From assembly GCA_963575745.1 (NCBI GenBank), contig CAUYUJ010014277.1, forward strand, positions 143,591 to 207,590: a stretch of DNA of 64,000 nucleotides. Direction: 5' to 3'. The translations under genes and the position numbers were made by a program. This DNA comes from Prorocentrum cordatum (taxonomy: Eukaryota > Sar > Dinophyceae > Prorocentrales > Prorocentraceae). Each line of letters starts with the position of its first letter. Within the stretch, counting starts at the first letter, position 1. This document shows, piece after piece, positions 21,481-32,539 of this stretch. Under the pieces are notes generated by a model. The model searched no databases. It worked only from the letters and a program-made list of their open reading frames with translations, and had not been told where the DNA came from.

Positions 21481-22020
21481 CCGTATTCGTGGAGCGACAA
21501 CAACACGACAACATATCATGTTGTATTCCCCACATCCTACGTAGGGATCTTGTTTTCCCTGGACACCACGCGCAGGAACGGTTCGACCCCTCCTCCTGTC
21601 ACAATTATCGCCATCACCACCACCATCATCATCATGCGCAATCACCATCATCATCACCATGATGTTCAATCATAACAACTTACCATCTTCATCATCAGCA
21701 CCCCCAACCTACCGAATGAGGTTGTTGTTTCCTGACGACATCCCACGCAATACTTCACCCCCTTTCCTTCTCTCTCTCTCTCTCCTTTTCTCTCTCGCTC
21801 ACTCTCTTCCCCCCCCCCCTCCGTCTCATCCTCATCCTCATCCGCAATCTCATTCACTCACGCACTCGTCGTTCACCATTCACTTACTCACCCGCCACCG
21901 CACCGTGAGCATGACCATCATGATCACGATCACCATCATCAACCGTCATCATGTCACACGCACCCACGCATTTACTTCACACTCTCACACACTCACTCAT
22001 TTTACACATACACGCACATA
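21481..22020. other. CAT-, CTCT- and CACTCA-rich low complexity, no gene
   Basis: Short (CAT)n/(CAC)n tracts at about 21,610-21,665 and 21,905-21,950, a CT-rich run at about 21,765-21,820, and CACTCA/CACACA triplets toward 22,015. No conserved coding signal. Confidence 0.6.
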
Positions 22021-22021
22021 G

Positions 22022-22400
22022 TCATATCGAGGGAAATTCCGAGCGGAAGCCCCCTCCCGATGGGTCCCGCATCTCACGGCTTTAATATCACTTGGGTCCC
22101 CTTCAAAACTGTAACTTTCATCAATGTTGAGCTCTTTTGGCCTGAATCTGGAGGAAGTCTCGACCGAACACCTCGTCGGTGAGCGAATTACAACGACATC
22201 GCATGCGGAAGCCCCCTCCCTATGGCGCCCGCGCCTCGCCTTTTTTAATCCCACGGGGTCATCCTCGCACCTGTACGTGTTGTCACTTTGGGCCCCCTCA
22301 GGCCTGACAGTGGAGAAAAAACTCAAACGCGAGCATCGTCTGTGAGTGAATTGCGGGAGTCACTCCCCATGGGGCCATCCTCAAACCTGTAAGCGTCGTC
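22022..22400 (+). repeat. Dispersed ~180-bp repeat with B-box-like motif, about two copies
   Basis: Two partial units carry AGCGGAAGCCCCCTCCC, then CCCGC..TCGC, TTAATCCCACGGGGTC, CAAACCTGTA, CACTTTGGGCCCCCTCAGG, CTGGAGGAAGTCTCGA and GTCTGTGAGTGAATTGC. The same order of motifs occurs several times at 32.5-33.5 kb and once at 37.44-37.56 kb. Confidence 0.7.
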
Positions 22401-23180
22401 CCTTTAATAAGACGAGAAGAATCGATTGACGACACACCGTGCTATTGATACGTTCCAGAGATTCCGGGATTTCTAACAGCCTTCGCGCGGGGTGCACTTT
22501 GCGTCGAGAATTGTCTACTCTGGCTGGGGCCGCTGGTCGGTCACCCATTCGCAATCGAGTGGTCGCCCGTAAGGGGCTATTTTGCACTTGCTGACCCCCC
22601 TTGTCGTTGCTGAGCGCGAGGGGGACGGTGGCCTCCGCAGGGAGGACAGCCCTCCCGAGGGCACCAAGGTTCGCCGCGGCGGTGCGCCGCGGCACAATCT
22701 GAATGCCCGCGCGCCCCTCGCACGCGGTGGGTGACTACCTACCAGATCACCCCAACCCAATCCGAAGACACGAATTTGACCCGAATTTCGGGTTTGGGGG
22801 GGGTACGGGGACCATGTGTTTTTTCGATGTTCCCCGATCCCCCCCACTGGAACTGGAGGGCAAATTGAAGCCTTCGGGTTGGGTTGGGGTGGTTTGGTGG
22901 GTGGTGAGTGGGGAAAATCAATTGGCGAATCCAAAACACAGGCTGCGCTGCGCCTAAACATTCCGATATCCCCTCCAGTCGGGTGCGACCCCAAGGAGGG
23001 CCGCGCTGCCCAAAACTCCACCAAACGCAACCCGAATGCAAACTTAGACGCCACGACTTGGCAGCGACGCTGCCCTTGTCGCGGCTCTTGCTATGAATTG
23101 CGGCTGGCAAGAATTCGGCTGGCACGCGGCAAAAAAAAACACCAACAGGAATTCGGCAGGAATCTTCAAATAAAAACAAT
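22400..23180. other. No gene recognised
   Basis: Mixed unique-looking DNA with a G run at about 22,794-22,802 and a C run near 22,839. Several open frames under 180 codons overlap on both strands; none shows a known motif. CGGGTTTGG/GGGTTGGGTTGGGGTGG is weakly repetitive. Confidence 0.5.
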
Positions 23181-24200
23181 CATTCTGCACAAATGCCAGA
23201 AATGAGCAGAAACCTCACGGATGGCGCGAAAAAAACAGGACATGGGCAGGCACACCTAAGCTTGCGACAAGAACAAACACAGTACATGGGCAGGACAACC
23301 TTGCATCCGGCGGATAAAAAACAGGAAATGTGCAGACACACCTTGCACTTGGTGCGAAATAAGCATGCAGTGGGAAGGAAAACCTTGCAATCGGCAGGAA
23401 AAAAACAGCTGGAAATGGGCACGGCAACCTTTTTGCACTCGGCACGAGCGCAAGATATGAAAAAGAAAACCTTGCACTCGATAAATAATGCACAGTGAAC
23501 GGGAAAGAAAGCAAGACATGGTTAGCAAACACATTGAATTAGCAAAGACAACAAGTGCGGCAGGACAACCTTGCATCCGGAAGGAAATAAACAGGAGATG
23601 AAAAGGAACACCTCGCTTTCGGAAGGACGGAAACAAAGGACAGGAAACTTTGCATCCGGCAGGAAATCTGCAAAACATTGTCACCACAACCTCGCATTCG
23701 GCAGGCAATGCGCAAGACACGGGCAGGACGACCATACTTACATTCGGTACGAAATGGATAAGCAACGAGCAGGACAACACTGCACTCGGCAACAAAAAAC
23801 AAAGGCATTGATAAAACAACCTTTCATTCTGCACGACAGAAACCGGGAATGACAGCGATAACCTGGTACTCGGCAACAAAAATGTCAAGCAGACCTTGCA
23901 TTCGGCAGGAAATAAACAGGACATGAGGACATGACGATACATTCGGCACGAAATGGACAGGCAATGGGCAAGACACCTTGCACTCGGGACAAAAAGAAAT
24001 AAAACATGGGCGACAAACCCTTTGCACCCAGCGCGGAATAACCAAGAAATGAAAGAAGAAAGCCTTGCACTCGGCAGGACATGCGCAAGACGTGGGCAGA
24101 ACACCGTTGCTCTCGGCAGGACATGGGCAGGAACTGGGCAAGACGACCTTGCATTCGGCAGGAACCAAACCGGAAATGGTCAAGACAACCTCGGATTCGA
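23180..24200 (+). repeat. Minisatellite, ~40-60-bp CCTTGCA(TT)CGGCAGGA unit
   Basis: The phrases ACCTTGCATTCGGCAGGA, AAACAGGA(A/C)ATG and GGGCAGGACAACC recur about 20 times with variable spacing. Minus-strand frames rich in Cys, Phe and Pro (FPAECKV-like) are translations of this unit and are not taken as a gene. Confidence 0.85.
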
Positions 24201-24329
24201 CCCCTCTGCGTTCCTGGCCCGTCGTCAGCGAGTCCCTGGCCGCAGCGCCAGCGGCGTGTGGAATTCCGGGCAAGTCCCCGCAAGTTCCCGCGTTCGCGCG
24301 GCGGGCCTGGTCCTCTTCCGCTTGCCTCC

Positions 24330-24412
24330 AGTCCCCCGCCCCCTCCCCCCCCCTTCCCCCTCCCCCGGCCTCCGCCCCCTACCGTTTTTTCTTGGGGGGG
24401 GGGGGTCCCTCG

Positions 24413-24465
<53 letters not shown>

Positions 24466-24840
24466 TCGTCGCTGTCGTCCGCGGCGTCGTCGCTGGCGCC
24501 CGTGGCGTCGTGTCGCCCTCGGATTCCTCCTCCTCCTCCCTTTCCTGCCCTTCCTCCTCGCCCCCTCCTCTGCGTTCCCCGCCCACCTCCGCCTCCTCCG
24601 CCTCCTCCTCCTCCTCCTCCTCCTCCCCCTCCTCCTCCTCCTCCTCCTCCCCCTCCTCCTCCTCCCCCTCCCCCTCGTCCTCCTCCTCCTCCTCTTCCTC
24701 TTCCCCGTCGTCCTCACCTTCCCCCCCCCCGCCCCTCGCCCTCGCCGCCCCCGGTCCTCACCACCTCCTCGTTCCCGACGCCTCTTCCGCCCCGTCCTCG
24801 GCCTGCTCCTTTTCCCTCCCTTCCTGCCCCTCCCCCTCCT
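24330..24840. repeat. C-rich, (CGT)n and (CCT)n microsatellites
   Basis: C runs at 24,340-24,390, (CGT)n at about 24,420-24,465, then (CCT)n with variants at about 24,525-24,720. Poly-Ser/Pro/Arg open frames follow from composition. Confidence 0.9.
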
Positions 24841-24844
24841 GGGT

Positions 24845-25010
24845 AATCGAAGCCAATCTGGCGCCAATCTGGCAGGCCCAATCTGGCAAACGGGGGCAAT
24901 CTGGCAAGGGAGCCAACGCGAATCCAGTCTGGCGAATAACCCAAATCCTCCAATCTGGCCTGGCCAGATTGGCCCTTGGGGCCCAATCCAATCTGACAGT
25001 CTGGCCTTCG
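24845..25010. repeat. CAATCTGGC short repeat
   Basis: CAATCTGGC(A/G) occurs about eight times at irregular 10-30-bp spacing, along with GGCCAGATTGG on the reverse strand. Confidence 0.75.
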
Positions 25011-25249
25011 ACTGCCCAGCCCTCCTCCTCCCTCCCCCGCCCCTCTCCCAAGCCTGACCGCCAAACGGGCGCGCTTATTGCAGGTCCGTCCAAATCCTGA
25101 GGTGCGAACCGACGGCAGCCCTCGCGAAAACACTGTTTGTGGAACTTGTTATCGGCGCCACCAGTGCCGCGTCGCGCCGCGTCTGCGCCATCACAACAAC
25201 CTCCGACGCCGCAGCCACCTTTTCCGCCCCTGCCGCCGCCGCTGCGATT

Positions 25250-25353
25250 TCCAGGGGCGGCGGGTGCGCGGGCGGCGGGGGCGCCAATGGTTTGAGCGCG
25301 CAGGAAGGGCAGGGGGATGAGGGGGAGGGGGGAGGAGGATGAGGAGGATGAGG

Positions 25354-25396
<43 letters not shown>

Positions 25397-25530
25397 GGAG
25401 GAGGAGGAGGAGGAGTATGGGAAAAAAAAAAAGAAAAAAGAAAAAAAGAATAAAGGGTTGGGGGGGGTTTGGGGGAAAGAGGAGAGGAGGAGGGAGGAGG
25501 AGTTTGTCAGCGATCCCCTGGGGGCTCAAC
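25250..25530. repeat. (GAT)n/(GAG)n microsatellite and purine-rich tract
   Basis: GGGGGAGG and GGAGGATGA units, then (GAT)n at about 25,350-25,395, (GAG)n, an A-rich GAAAAAA stretch and a G8 run. Confidence 0.9.
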
Positions 25531-25800
25531 GATTGTGAACAAGCAACCAAAAAAGAAATAAGAAAAAACAGAAAACAAAAATCAGAAAAACAAAACAAAA
25601 AACAAAAAACAACACTAAACTAAAGATCAACGACAAAAAAACCAAAACAACACAACAGAAAGACAATCACAATCCATAAACGAAAAATAAACAACCCAAC
25701 AGAAAAAACAAACAACAAGAACCCAGCAAACAAGAATCAACAAAAAAAACACAAAAACTAGAGAAAAAACAATAAACAGACACCAAAACAGCACGTCGGC
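25531..25800. other. A/C-rich tract downstream of the retroelement
   Basis: Nearly G- and T-free on plus (AACAAAACAAAAAACA-like), so T/G-rich on the minus strand that carries the retroelement. It may mark the element's 3' flank. No conventional poly(A) tail in the sense orientation is visible. Confidence 0.5.
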
Positions 25801-25899
25801 CACGATGGCCGAAGACCAGCTCACCCGCTGAGCACGCCTGACGTACAGCCCAGCAGATGAGGGACAGCGGGCGGGACAGGGGACAGATGAGGCCCCAGA

Positions 25900-28800
25900 T
25901 TTAGCCACCCGCCATCCACAAAATCTGGTCGAAATCTGGTCACGGTGCGTCGCCCAAAGGCGCGGCAACGGGCCGTGCCACCGCCGATGCTTCACGGGCC
26001 TGAATGCGTGCCAGGAGCGCCGCCAGACCTGCCGTCTCTATCAGCCCTGACGGCGAGAGCGACAGGCTGACATCTGGCGGCGGTGGCCTCTGAGACTCGT
26101 AGCAAAAGAAAGCCACGCCTCGCCTCGAGGAATCGCTCACCGTGCTATTGTCACGATAGTGAGGATAGAGGCCAGCAAAGATCCTCCTCAGCACGGTAGT
26201 GCCACCCGCCAGTCGGCGCTGAAGGCACTCCCTGCCGAGCATATGACAGCGCGCAGAGGAGTACGCTCCGCACATGGAGCAAAAGACGAGGGTCTCCGCC
26301 GCTGCTCTGAAACATCGGGAGGAGGGCCATGCAAAGGTGCTCCGCAGCTTGGGAGGTTTGGGGGAGGACCGAAAGAACAGCACCTTTGGCGCACGCAATA
26401 ATAGTGTCGCCCTCTCCCAAGAAAGCCCAGGAGTAAGCCGCTCTGGGCAACTCCCTAACGGCATGCCGATAGGCCGAGCGGTCCATGACGACATCGCAAC
26501 CCGAGAGGCCCACAGAGCCCCGATCAATAATATCCCCTTCAGGAGAGTACGGGATGGGTTGAGTGGCCGAGGACGGGGGAGGGTAGGAGGCTTCAGGGTG
26601 CTCCCACTTTAGCTCATCAAAGAACAAACGGTCCTGACTGTCAAGAGCTTCGCCCAGCCATTCAACAGGAGAGTCATCAGTAACACTTTTACGGGCGGCG
26701 ACGGTGCCAGGGTGAAGGCACTGCCAAACGCGGTGCCGCACGCTGTCGGGCACCCCGCACTTCGGGCACTCGGGCAAAGTCCGTCGCACGAGTACCCAGC
26801 GGCCTGAGCCCTCGCCCTGGTCCAAATCCCTTTACAAAACACACTCAGCGCCAAATGCTTCTGCTGAGGGTTGAGTTTCCTTCCCTTGGGGCCCAGCAAG
26901 GTTTTCAGGGGATCGACACAAAACCGAGAACCGTCGGCTCCAGGGGTGTCCTGACATAAAACCCCAACGGCAACATGTGCGCTAATATAGCGGGCGAGGT
27001 GTATCCCAAGTGCACCTCTCGACCGTAGTCGTCCTCAAAAGTAAGGGGGGTCACATTTTCCACCCGGTCCTAGCCAACGACAGGTGCATGCGCTGCAGAG
27101 GTCCTCGCGACGAGCGCCACGTGATCTCCTTGAGAGCCAGCCACGCGATCGACGCCCACTGCAGGGCTGGCGCCACAGACGGCCACCACATCGGGTCTCC
27201 AAGGATCACCGGACGCGCCTGGAGGGAGCACCCTCGGTGCCTAGGGGGGTGCGACGACAACAGCACACGTTGAGCCACCTGGAGCTCGCCCTGACTCATC
27301 CCCACAACCGACGAGCCGAAACTGGCCGCGGGCAACACTCCGCACGTATAGATCTTTCCCATGCGAGATTTTTTGCGGGGAAGGGCCGAGCGATATCGCA
27401 TCAAAACCTTATGCCTCTTCTTCATGTGGGAAAACCTCTGTTTTCTTCTCCACAGACCATGTTTAGCACCTCGGGTCTGACCTGGTGCGAAATCCGTGCT
27501 GAGGGAGACCGCGCTGTTCGTGACATTGCCCGCCAGCTGCCCGAGGTGCCTGGCAATATTCTGGGCGAGGGTGCGGCTGCTGGCAAAGGTGCTGACCTTG
27601 TCGGGCTGAATGCCGACGCGCAGCTCATCCCCTAAACAGGACGCACAGGCAAGCAGCCGCCTGAGTGATAGTGGCCAGGGCCTCTTGCTCAGAGCCCGAC
27701 GCTGCGACGCTATCATCATCGACGTACGACGACAAATCGACGCTGGGATTGTCTTCAAAAACTTGTCAAAGGCTTCGATGCTGTAAACTCGAACCATGAT
27801 ATCATTGAAAATATCTCCCGCGGGAGGACCAGACCTGGCGAAATAAGGCTGGGCCCCGTAATGGGCCCCCAAACGAAGCAAACGGGGGCCCCTCCAATAG
27901 CTAAACGTCGCGTTGACAATGACCTCGTTAATGCCGTAACGTAACGCTCTATCCTTGAGAAGGGCTAAATCAAATGACTCGCAGTACTTCGTCCCATCCC
28001 ATATTATACCCCCCGTTTCCTGAGACTCGAAGTGGGCCATCTCGGCCTGGACGGCCTGGCGCCACGCGGCACTCTCAGCACTGCGGCCAGGGCCAAACGC
28101 CCAGTAGCTGCGAGGGTAGTTCGTGTTGAAATCCACAATCAGAGGTCTCCGTAAACGTTCCCAGACACGGACGGGGCCGGCGCACAGCAAGCTGGGTCGA
28201 AGGCCCCCCTTGGGTTTTTCCAAAAGTGGGAAGGGCAGCCAGAACAGTTGTTTGGGAAAGAGGCCCAGGGACTCAATCGCTTGGATTAACGCCCCAAACG
28301 TGTCAAGGGCATCGCCCGAAACCAACGCGAGCTGTCTCGGGTGCAGCCCATCGAGGGACTGCGAAGTCAGGCGCGAGGAACTGCTGGACGCGCTTCTAAT
28401 CTCGGCCGCCGTCGGCCTGGGGAGGTGCGCACGATCAGGAACGCGCACCTCGGCTGGCATGTGCGACGCGTGCCAAAACTCGGACAGGGATTTGCCTTCA
28501 GCCTCAAGCAGCTCTTGAGGGGAGTTAGAAAAACAACCAGTATGATGTTGCACGACGGTCGGGGTCCACCTCTGCTTGAGTTTCGTGAGCCTGCGCGTGG
28601 CCCTCGCTCCCCCAGAAAGAGCTTTCTCCTGCCATTGATCCCAACTATCCTTCTGAAACTTCGCGACGGCCTTGCGCGCCTCGCCCAGGTCGTCGCCCCA
28701 AGACGACAGAAACTCCTGACACTGCTCAATCCAGCTGTCGAAGCCATCATCGAGCGTGAAAGAACGAGCCAAACTGCGCGCCTGAGCGAGGGTCGCGTCG

Positions 28801-29960
28801 AGTCTAACATTCTGCCCCTCACCAGGGCATGGTAACATAAGAAGCTGTTGGATCTGGTGGCTCGCATCCTCAGACAAACGCTGGGCCTGGGCTTGGTCCG
28901 TGGGATCGGTTTCCTGGGCCGCCCTTCGAAATCGAGCTGACACCCCAATGGTTTCAGACAAATGTTGGGCCAGCCAGATCCATCCGACGTGCTGCTCACG
29001 GAGGCTACAGACCTTGGGTTTAGCAAAAGTCGGGACCCACCGAGCTCTCAAGAGGTCCCCTTTGTGTCCTTTGCCATTAACCTCCACGCACGTGAAAGCC
29101 TCGAGCTCAAGCTCGAGCGTGTTGGAAAAATGCTTCCAGGCAACAGTGAGAAGGCCCCACGCCTCGCCGATGGGGCGAGTGAGAGCCGCAGCAGCAGCGT
29201 CCTCAGCAATGATACGGCTGAGGGTCCAGGTCCCGGGGTCTGGGGGTCGGCCCGAAAGGCAGCTCCGTCGGGAGTCTCTGATGCGACCGATACATCAGCT
29301 GATGGCACCGTACGGCATCGGAACGCAACGCGAGGCACGCGGGCCTGTGAGGGCGACGAGTCCAGGACATGTCAGCCTCAACCTTATCACAGGCGCGTGC
29401 GAAGCACGTGCTCGCTAAAAAGTAACCCATAGTGGTGAGGCTTCCTGGGGACAAGCAGGTCTTCTGCGTTGGCACAAACAGGGCCCCTTCAACTCGACGG
29501 GGAAGTCCCGTGGAGTCAACCAGATGGGGGTCGAGGTTCCAATCTCCCCCCACAACGTACATATGTTCCCTCGTGGGCCTCTCTCCTAATTGCCTCAGAA
29601 GGGAAATATTGAACGCGCGCAACCCAGCACCCGACTTAAAGTAGCACGAGAACACGTGCAGGGGCGGCCATCCAGGCAAGTCGACAATCACATGGATGAT
29701 GCGCCCCTTGGCAACAATCCCAGGGGCATCCGACGGCCATCGCAGGCCAATGTGCGCGCAGACAAAAACTCCGACTCCCGCTCGAGGTCTCCCAGGTTCA
29801 CCAGCAGGGGAAGGGGGAACAACATTTTCCATCCCAAGCTGGCCGCTGAGGCCGCTCGTTCACCCTCGCGGTCCTCGAGAGTCCCGATCTCCTGCGCCAG
29901 CAGGGCGAGCGCCGATGTCGAGCAAAGCCTCCCACGCAAAGTCGGCCAGCAATTGCCATT
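25900..29960 (-). pseudogene. ORF2: endonuclease / reverse transcriptase / RNase H-like, frameshifted
   Basis: Endonuclease (about 29,930-29,300): AGVGVFVCAHIG, HVFSCYFKSG and the catalytic-loop motif GGDWNLDP, ending with WTRRPHRPACLAL. After a frame change near 29,240, one frame runs from about 29,220 to 27,051. It contains the RT fingers/palm (SLDGLHPRQLALVSGDAL, LPFPLLEKPKGGLRP, SFDLALLKDRALRYG, GPPAGDIFNDIMVRVYSIEA). At about 27,745-27,700 the catalytic YVDDD box is present only in the +1 frame, and the main frame resumes near 27,640 (LGDELRVGIQPDKVSTFASS). Near 27,060-26,880 the frame changes again (GYTSPAILAHM, LGPKGRKLNPQQKHLALSVF). At about 26,800 it enters CPKCGVPDSVRHRVWQC, a Cys/His knuckle. 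An RNase H-like region then shows a probable Glu in QAAEHLCMALLPMF. The end near 25,900 is uncertain. Confidence 0.75.
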
Positions 29961-30040
29961 GTAGGTCTCGAAGCTTTCGCCCGAGCCAGCAAGCGAGGAC
30001 GAGTCGAGCGAGTCGGGGAGTTAGATGACGCAGGCGAGAC

Positions 30041-30290
<250 letters not shown>

Positions 30291-30339
30291 CGGAGGTGGA
30301 GCAGGAACTCCGAATTTAGACATAGGCAAGCCGCAACAC

Positions 30340-31433
30340 CGTGGGAGCAAAAGGCTACCCCACGCGCGGCTTCTTGCACAGCCTGCTACCGAACTTCTCA
30401 ATGGACTCACGCTTGTCAATCCGTAAGGCTGCATTGAAAAACTCCTCGGCCATGTCTTCGTCAAGGCCCTCATCATCCTCAAAACCTGGTGTCGGCTGTT
30501 GTTGTGCCTCAGCCGCGCCATCTCCGCTGGCGGCCGATGCATCACTAAGAGCCCCATGACCAGGCACACCAGCATCTTCGGACTTGAAAGGCGATGATGC
30601 CGCTGCCGTAGGTGATGCCTTCGCCTGGGAGGCCGCCAGCAGCTCCGCGAACTTCTTGAACGTGTCGGACTGGAGCATTTCCTTGATCTGCGCTTGCTCA
30701 CTCGACGCAGCCAGCACCTCAGGATCGACCTCCAAATCCACGACGGGCATGCCAGGCAACGTACGGATGAGGTCCCGATTGAGGGGGGAGCTCGATCTCG
30801 CGGTCCGTAGCAGCAACTTGTGCCCGCATGCCATCGATCTTTTCTTGAGAACTCGCGATGAAGCGTAGCTGCTCCACGATCTGGTGCTCAAGTCTCTGCT
30901 TTTTGCCTTTAGCACTTGCCGAGCGTGACCCGCATAGTATGCTGAGTGAGCTGGGGCTTGCTCTGATGCAATTCGCGACGTACGGCCTCCAGCTTGATCT
31001 CGAGCTCAGCCTTGGCACCTTTGCCCGACTCACCCAGCTTCTCACAGTGCGATATGGCCACCTCGAGCTGCTTGGTGTTGTCGCGCAGCTCCTGCTCCTT
31101 GGAGTCCTCGGGCGGTTCCTTAGCAGGGTGGCTGGCCACAGGGGCAGGGGGCAGGTTACCTCCTCCTGCCCACTTGTCAAACCTGCGCTGGAGCTCGTCC
31201 AGCCTCTTCTGTAGTTTGTCGTCGCGACCACCCCCACCGCCACGAGGTAGACCAGCCCGCTGACGATGCTGCTGGCCGCGCGCATGAAGCTCGGCTGCGC
31301 GGCGCACCTCGAGCGGTGCCTTTTTCCCGCAGCAAATGATCCTGGATGCCCAGTTGGCGTTGCGACCACTTGGGCACGCCCAGGTAGGCGTCCTTGGCCC
31401 AGGGAAGACCTCAGCGCCATCTCCATCGGTCAT
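30340..31433 (-). pseudogene. ORF1: RanBP2-like zinc finger and coiled coil, frameshifted
   Basis: It starts at the ATG at 31,433 (MTDGDGAEVFPGP). Residues about 16-40 read TWACPSGRNANWASRIICC, followed by GKKAP. The W-x-C ... N ... C-x(n)-C spacing is that of a RanBP2-type or short zinc ribbon, although one Cys spacing is disturbed. Helical, charged stretches follow: KLQKRLDELQRRFDKW and LRDNTKQLEVAISHCEKLGE through LEIKLEAVRRELHQS. After a frame change near 30,930 it continues GKKQRLEHQIVEQLRFIASS. After another near 30,790 it reads LPGMPVVDLEVDPEVLAASS and an acidic FEDDEGLDEDMAEEFFNAAL, ending near CKKPRVG. This is typical of a LINE ORF1, an RNA-binding, self-associating protein. Both frame changes are single-base and could be sequencing errors. 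Confidence 0.7.
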
Positions 31434-31569
31434 GAGAGCCCGTAGGCTTGGATGAATGCGTGGGTTGAGATCCCACGAACTGAAGGTTGGAACGGGGCTC
31501 GTAGCAGCGACTGCCGCTCTGAAGACTGCTAATGCAAGCTCAGGAATCAACACCTGGGCCAGAACGGCT

Positions 31570-31591
31570 CTTGAGCCAAAATGGCTACGGA
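31570..31591 (-). other. Perfect DinoSL spliced-leader sequence in genomic DNA
   Basis: The minus strand reads T at 31,591, then CCGTAGCC, then ATTTTGGCTCAAG ending at 31,570. This is all 22 positions of the dinoflagellate trans-spliced leader (first base degenerate in the known consensus). No splice donor GT follows; the next bases are AGCCGTTCTGG, leading to ORF1. It is therefore a copied leader on a former mRNA, not an SL RNA gene. Confidence 0.93.
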
Positions 31592-32535
31592 GGAGGATGA
31601 AGATGAAGAGGGGGAGGAGCAGGAGGGGAGGAAAAAGACGAAGAGCAGGAGGAGGAGGAGGAGGAGGAAAAGGATGAGGAGGAGGACGGGGAGGAAAAAA
31701 CAATGCGGCAAAGTTTCGCCCCGGGGCGGCCGCGGGCGCATGTCCGCCGCCCCTCGCGCTGGAGTGGCGTGCTGGGGCTGGGCGTGGCGGACGGGCGCGG
31801 GCGCGCTGTTCTGCCACATGTCCGTATATGTGCAGCACTTCTGCCGTCTATCTCCTTCGGGCAGCTCGGTTCCTGCCGCTGCTATCGCTGGCGTTCTTGC
31901 TTGCGGTTATCCCCCTCATCCTCCTCTGCCCCGAGCTCGTGTTTGTGGTGATGTTGCGGTTTATCCTCATCATCATCCTCCTCTGCCCCGACCTCCCCTA
32001 CGATTTCACTTCGAAATATTTCTCAAAACGCCTCCCCCCCCCCCCCCCCCCACACTTCCCCATCCTCTCTTCTTCCAAATATGTCCACTGACTGCCGCTG
32101 CTGCTGGCGACCACCCCGGTGCCGACGACGCTCCTGCCGCAACCCCTGCTTCTCCTCCTGACAACCATCATCCTGCATGTTTGACATTCCCATCGTCCTG
32201 CCCATCCTGCTCACCCTCCACTGCACCTTGTGATGCCCAATCCCCATCCTGCTCACATTGCTTCACTTCCCCATCCCTAGCCGCCGACGAAGCCATGCCA
32301 CAGCCATGGACACTCTGCTGCGATCGCAGAAGCACAGAAAACAGAGCACACGTGTTCACGCAAACTTCACGTGGTGACGCGAGAAGCCGCGCGATAATAT
32401 GGCTTTCCCCTGGGCGACGCTAAACAACGGCACGCGTTTTTCTCACGGGGGAATCGCGGGGATCCCGCGGCTGGCGCGGGGAAGTTGCCACGGCGCGAGT
32501 TTTTTTTTGGGGGGGCATGCTATTCTTTATTAGCA
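31592..32535. other. GGA- and C-rich low complexity, no gene
   Basis: Purine-rich GGAGGA units at about 31,590-31,700, a GC-rich stretch, pyrimidine-rich CATCCTCCTCTGCCCC duplicates at about 31,914-31,990, a C run at about 32,034-32,052, and mixed sequence to a T/G run at 32,503-32,516. Open frames are short and unconvincing. Confidence 0.5.
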
Positions 32536-32539
32536 GGGA

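Noticed and set aside
20824-21544. A hexapeptide-repeat protein from the 18-bp minisatellite
   Set aside because: Stops and frame shifts interrupt every frame, and both strands give equally regular peptides.
23256-24104. A 282-codon Cys/Phe/Pro-rich minus-strand protein
   Set aside because: Its FPAECKV-like repeats mirror the CCTTGCA-TTCGGCAGGA minisatellite unit.
25940-26527. A separate ~195-codon gene in another frame of the RNase H-like region
   Set aside because: It overlaps the better-supported frame; at most its 3' half may be the frameshifted continuation of the same ORF2.
31570-31591. SL RNA gene
   Set aside because: The leader is not followed by a GT donor and Sm-site region; it continues into a retroelement 5' UTR and ORF1.
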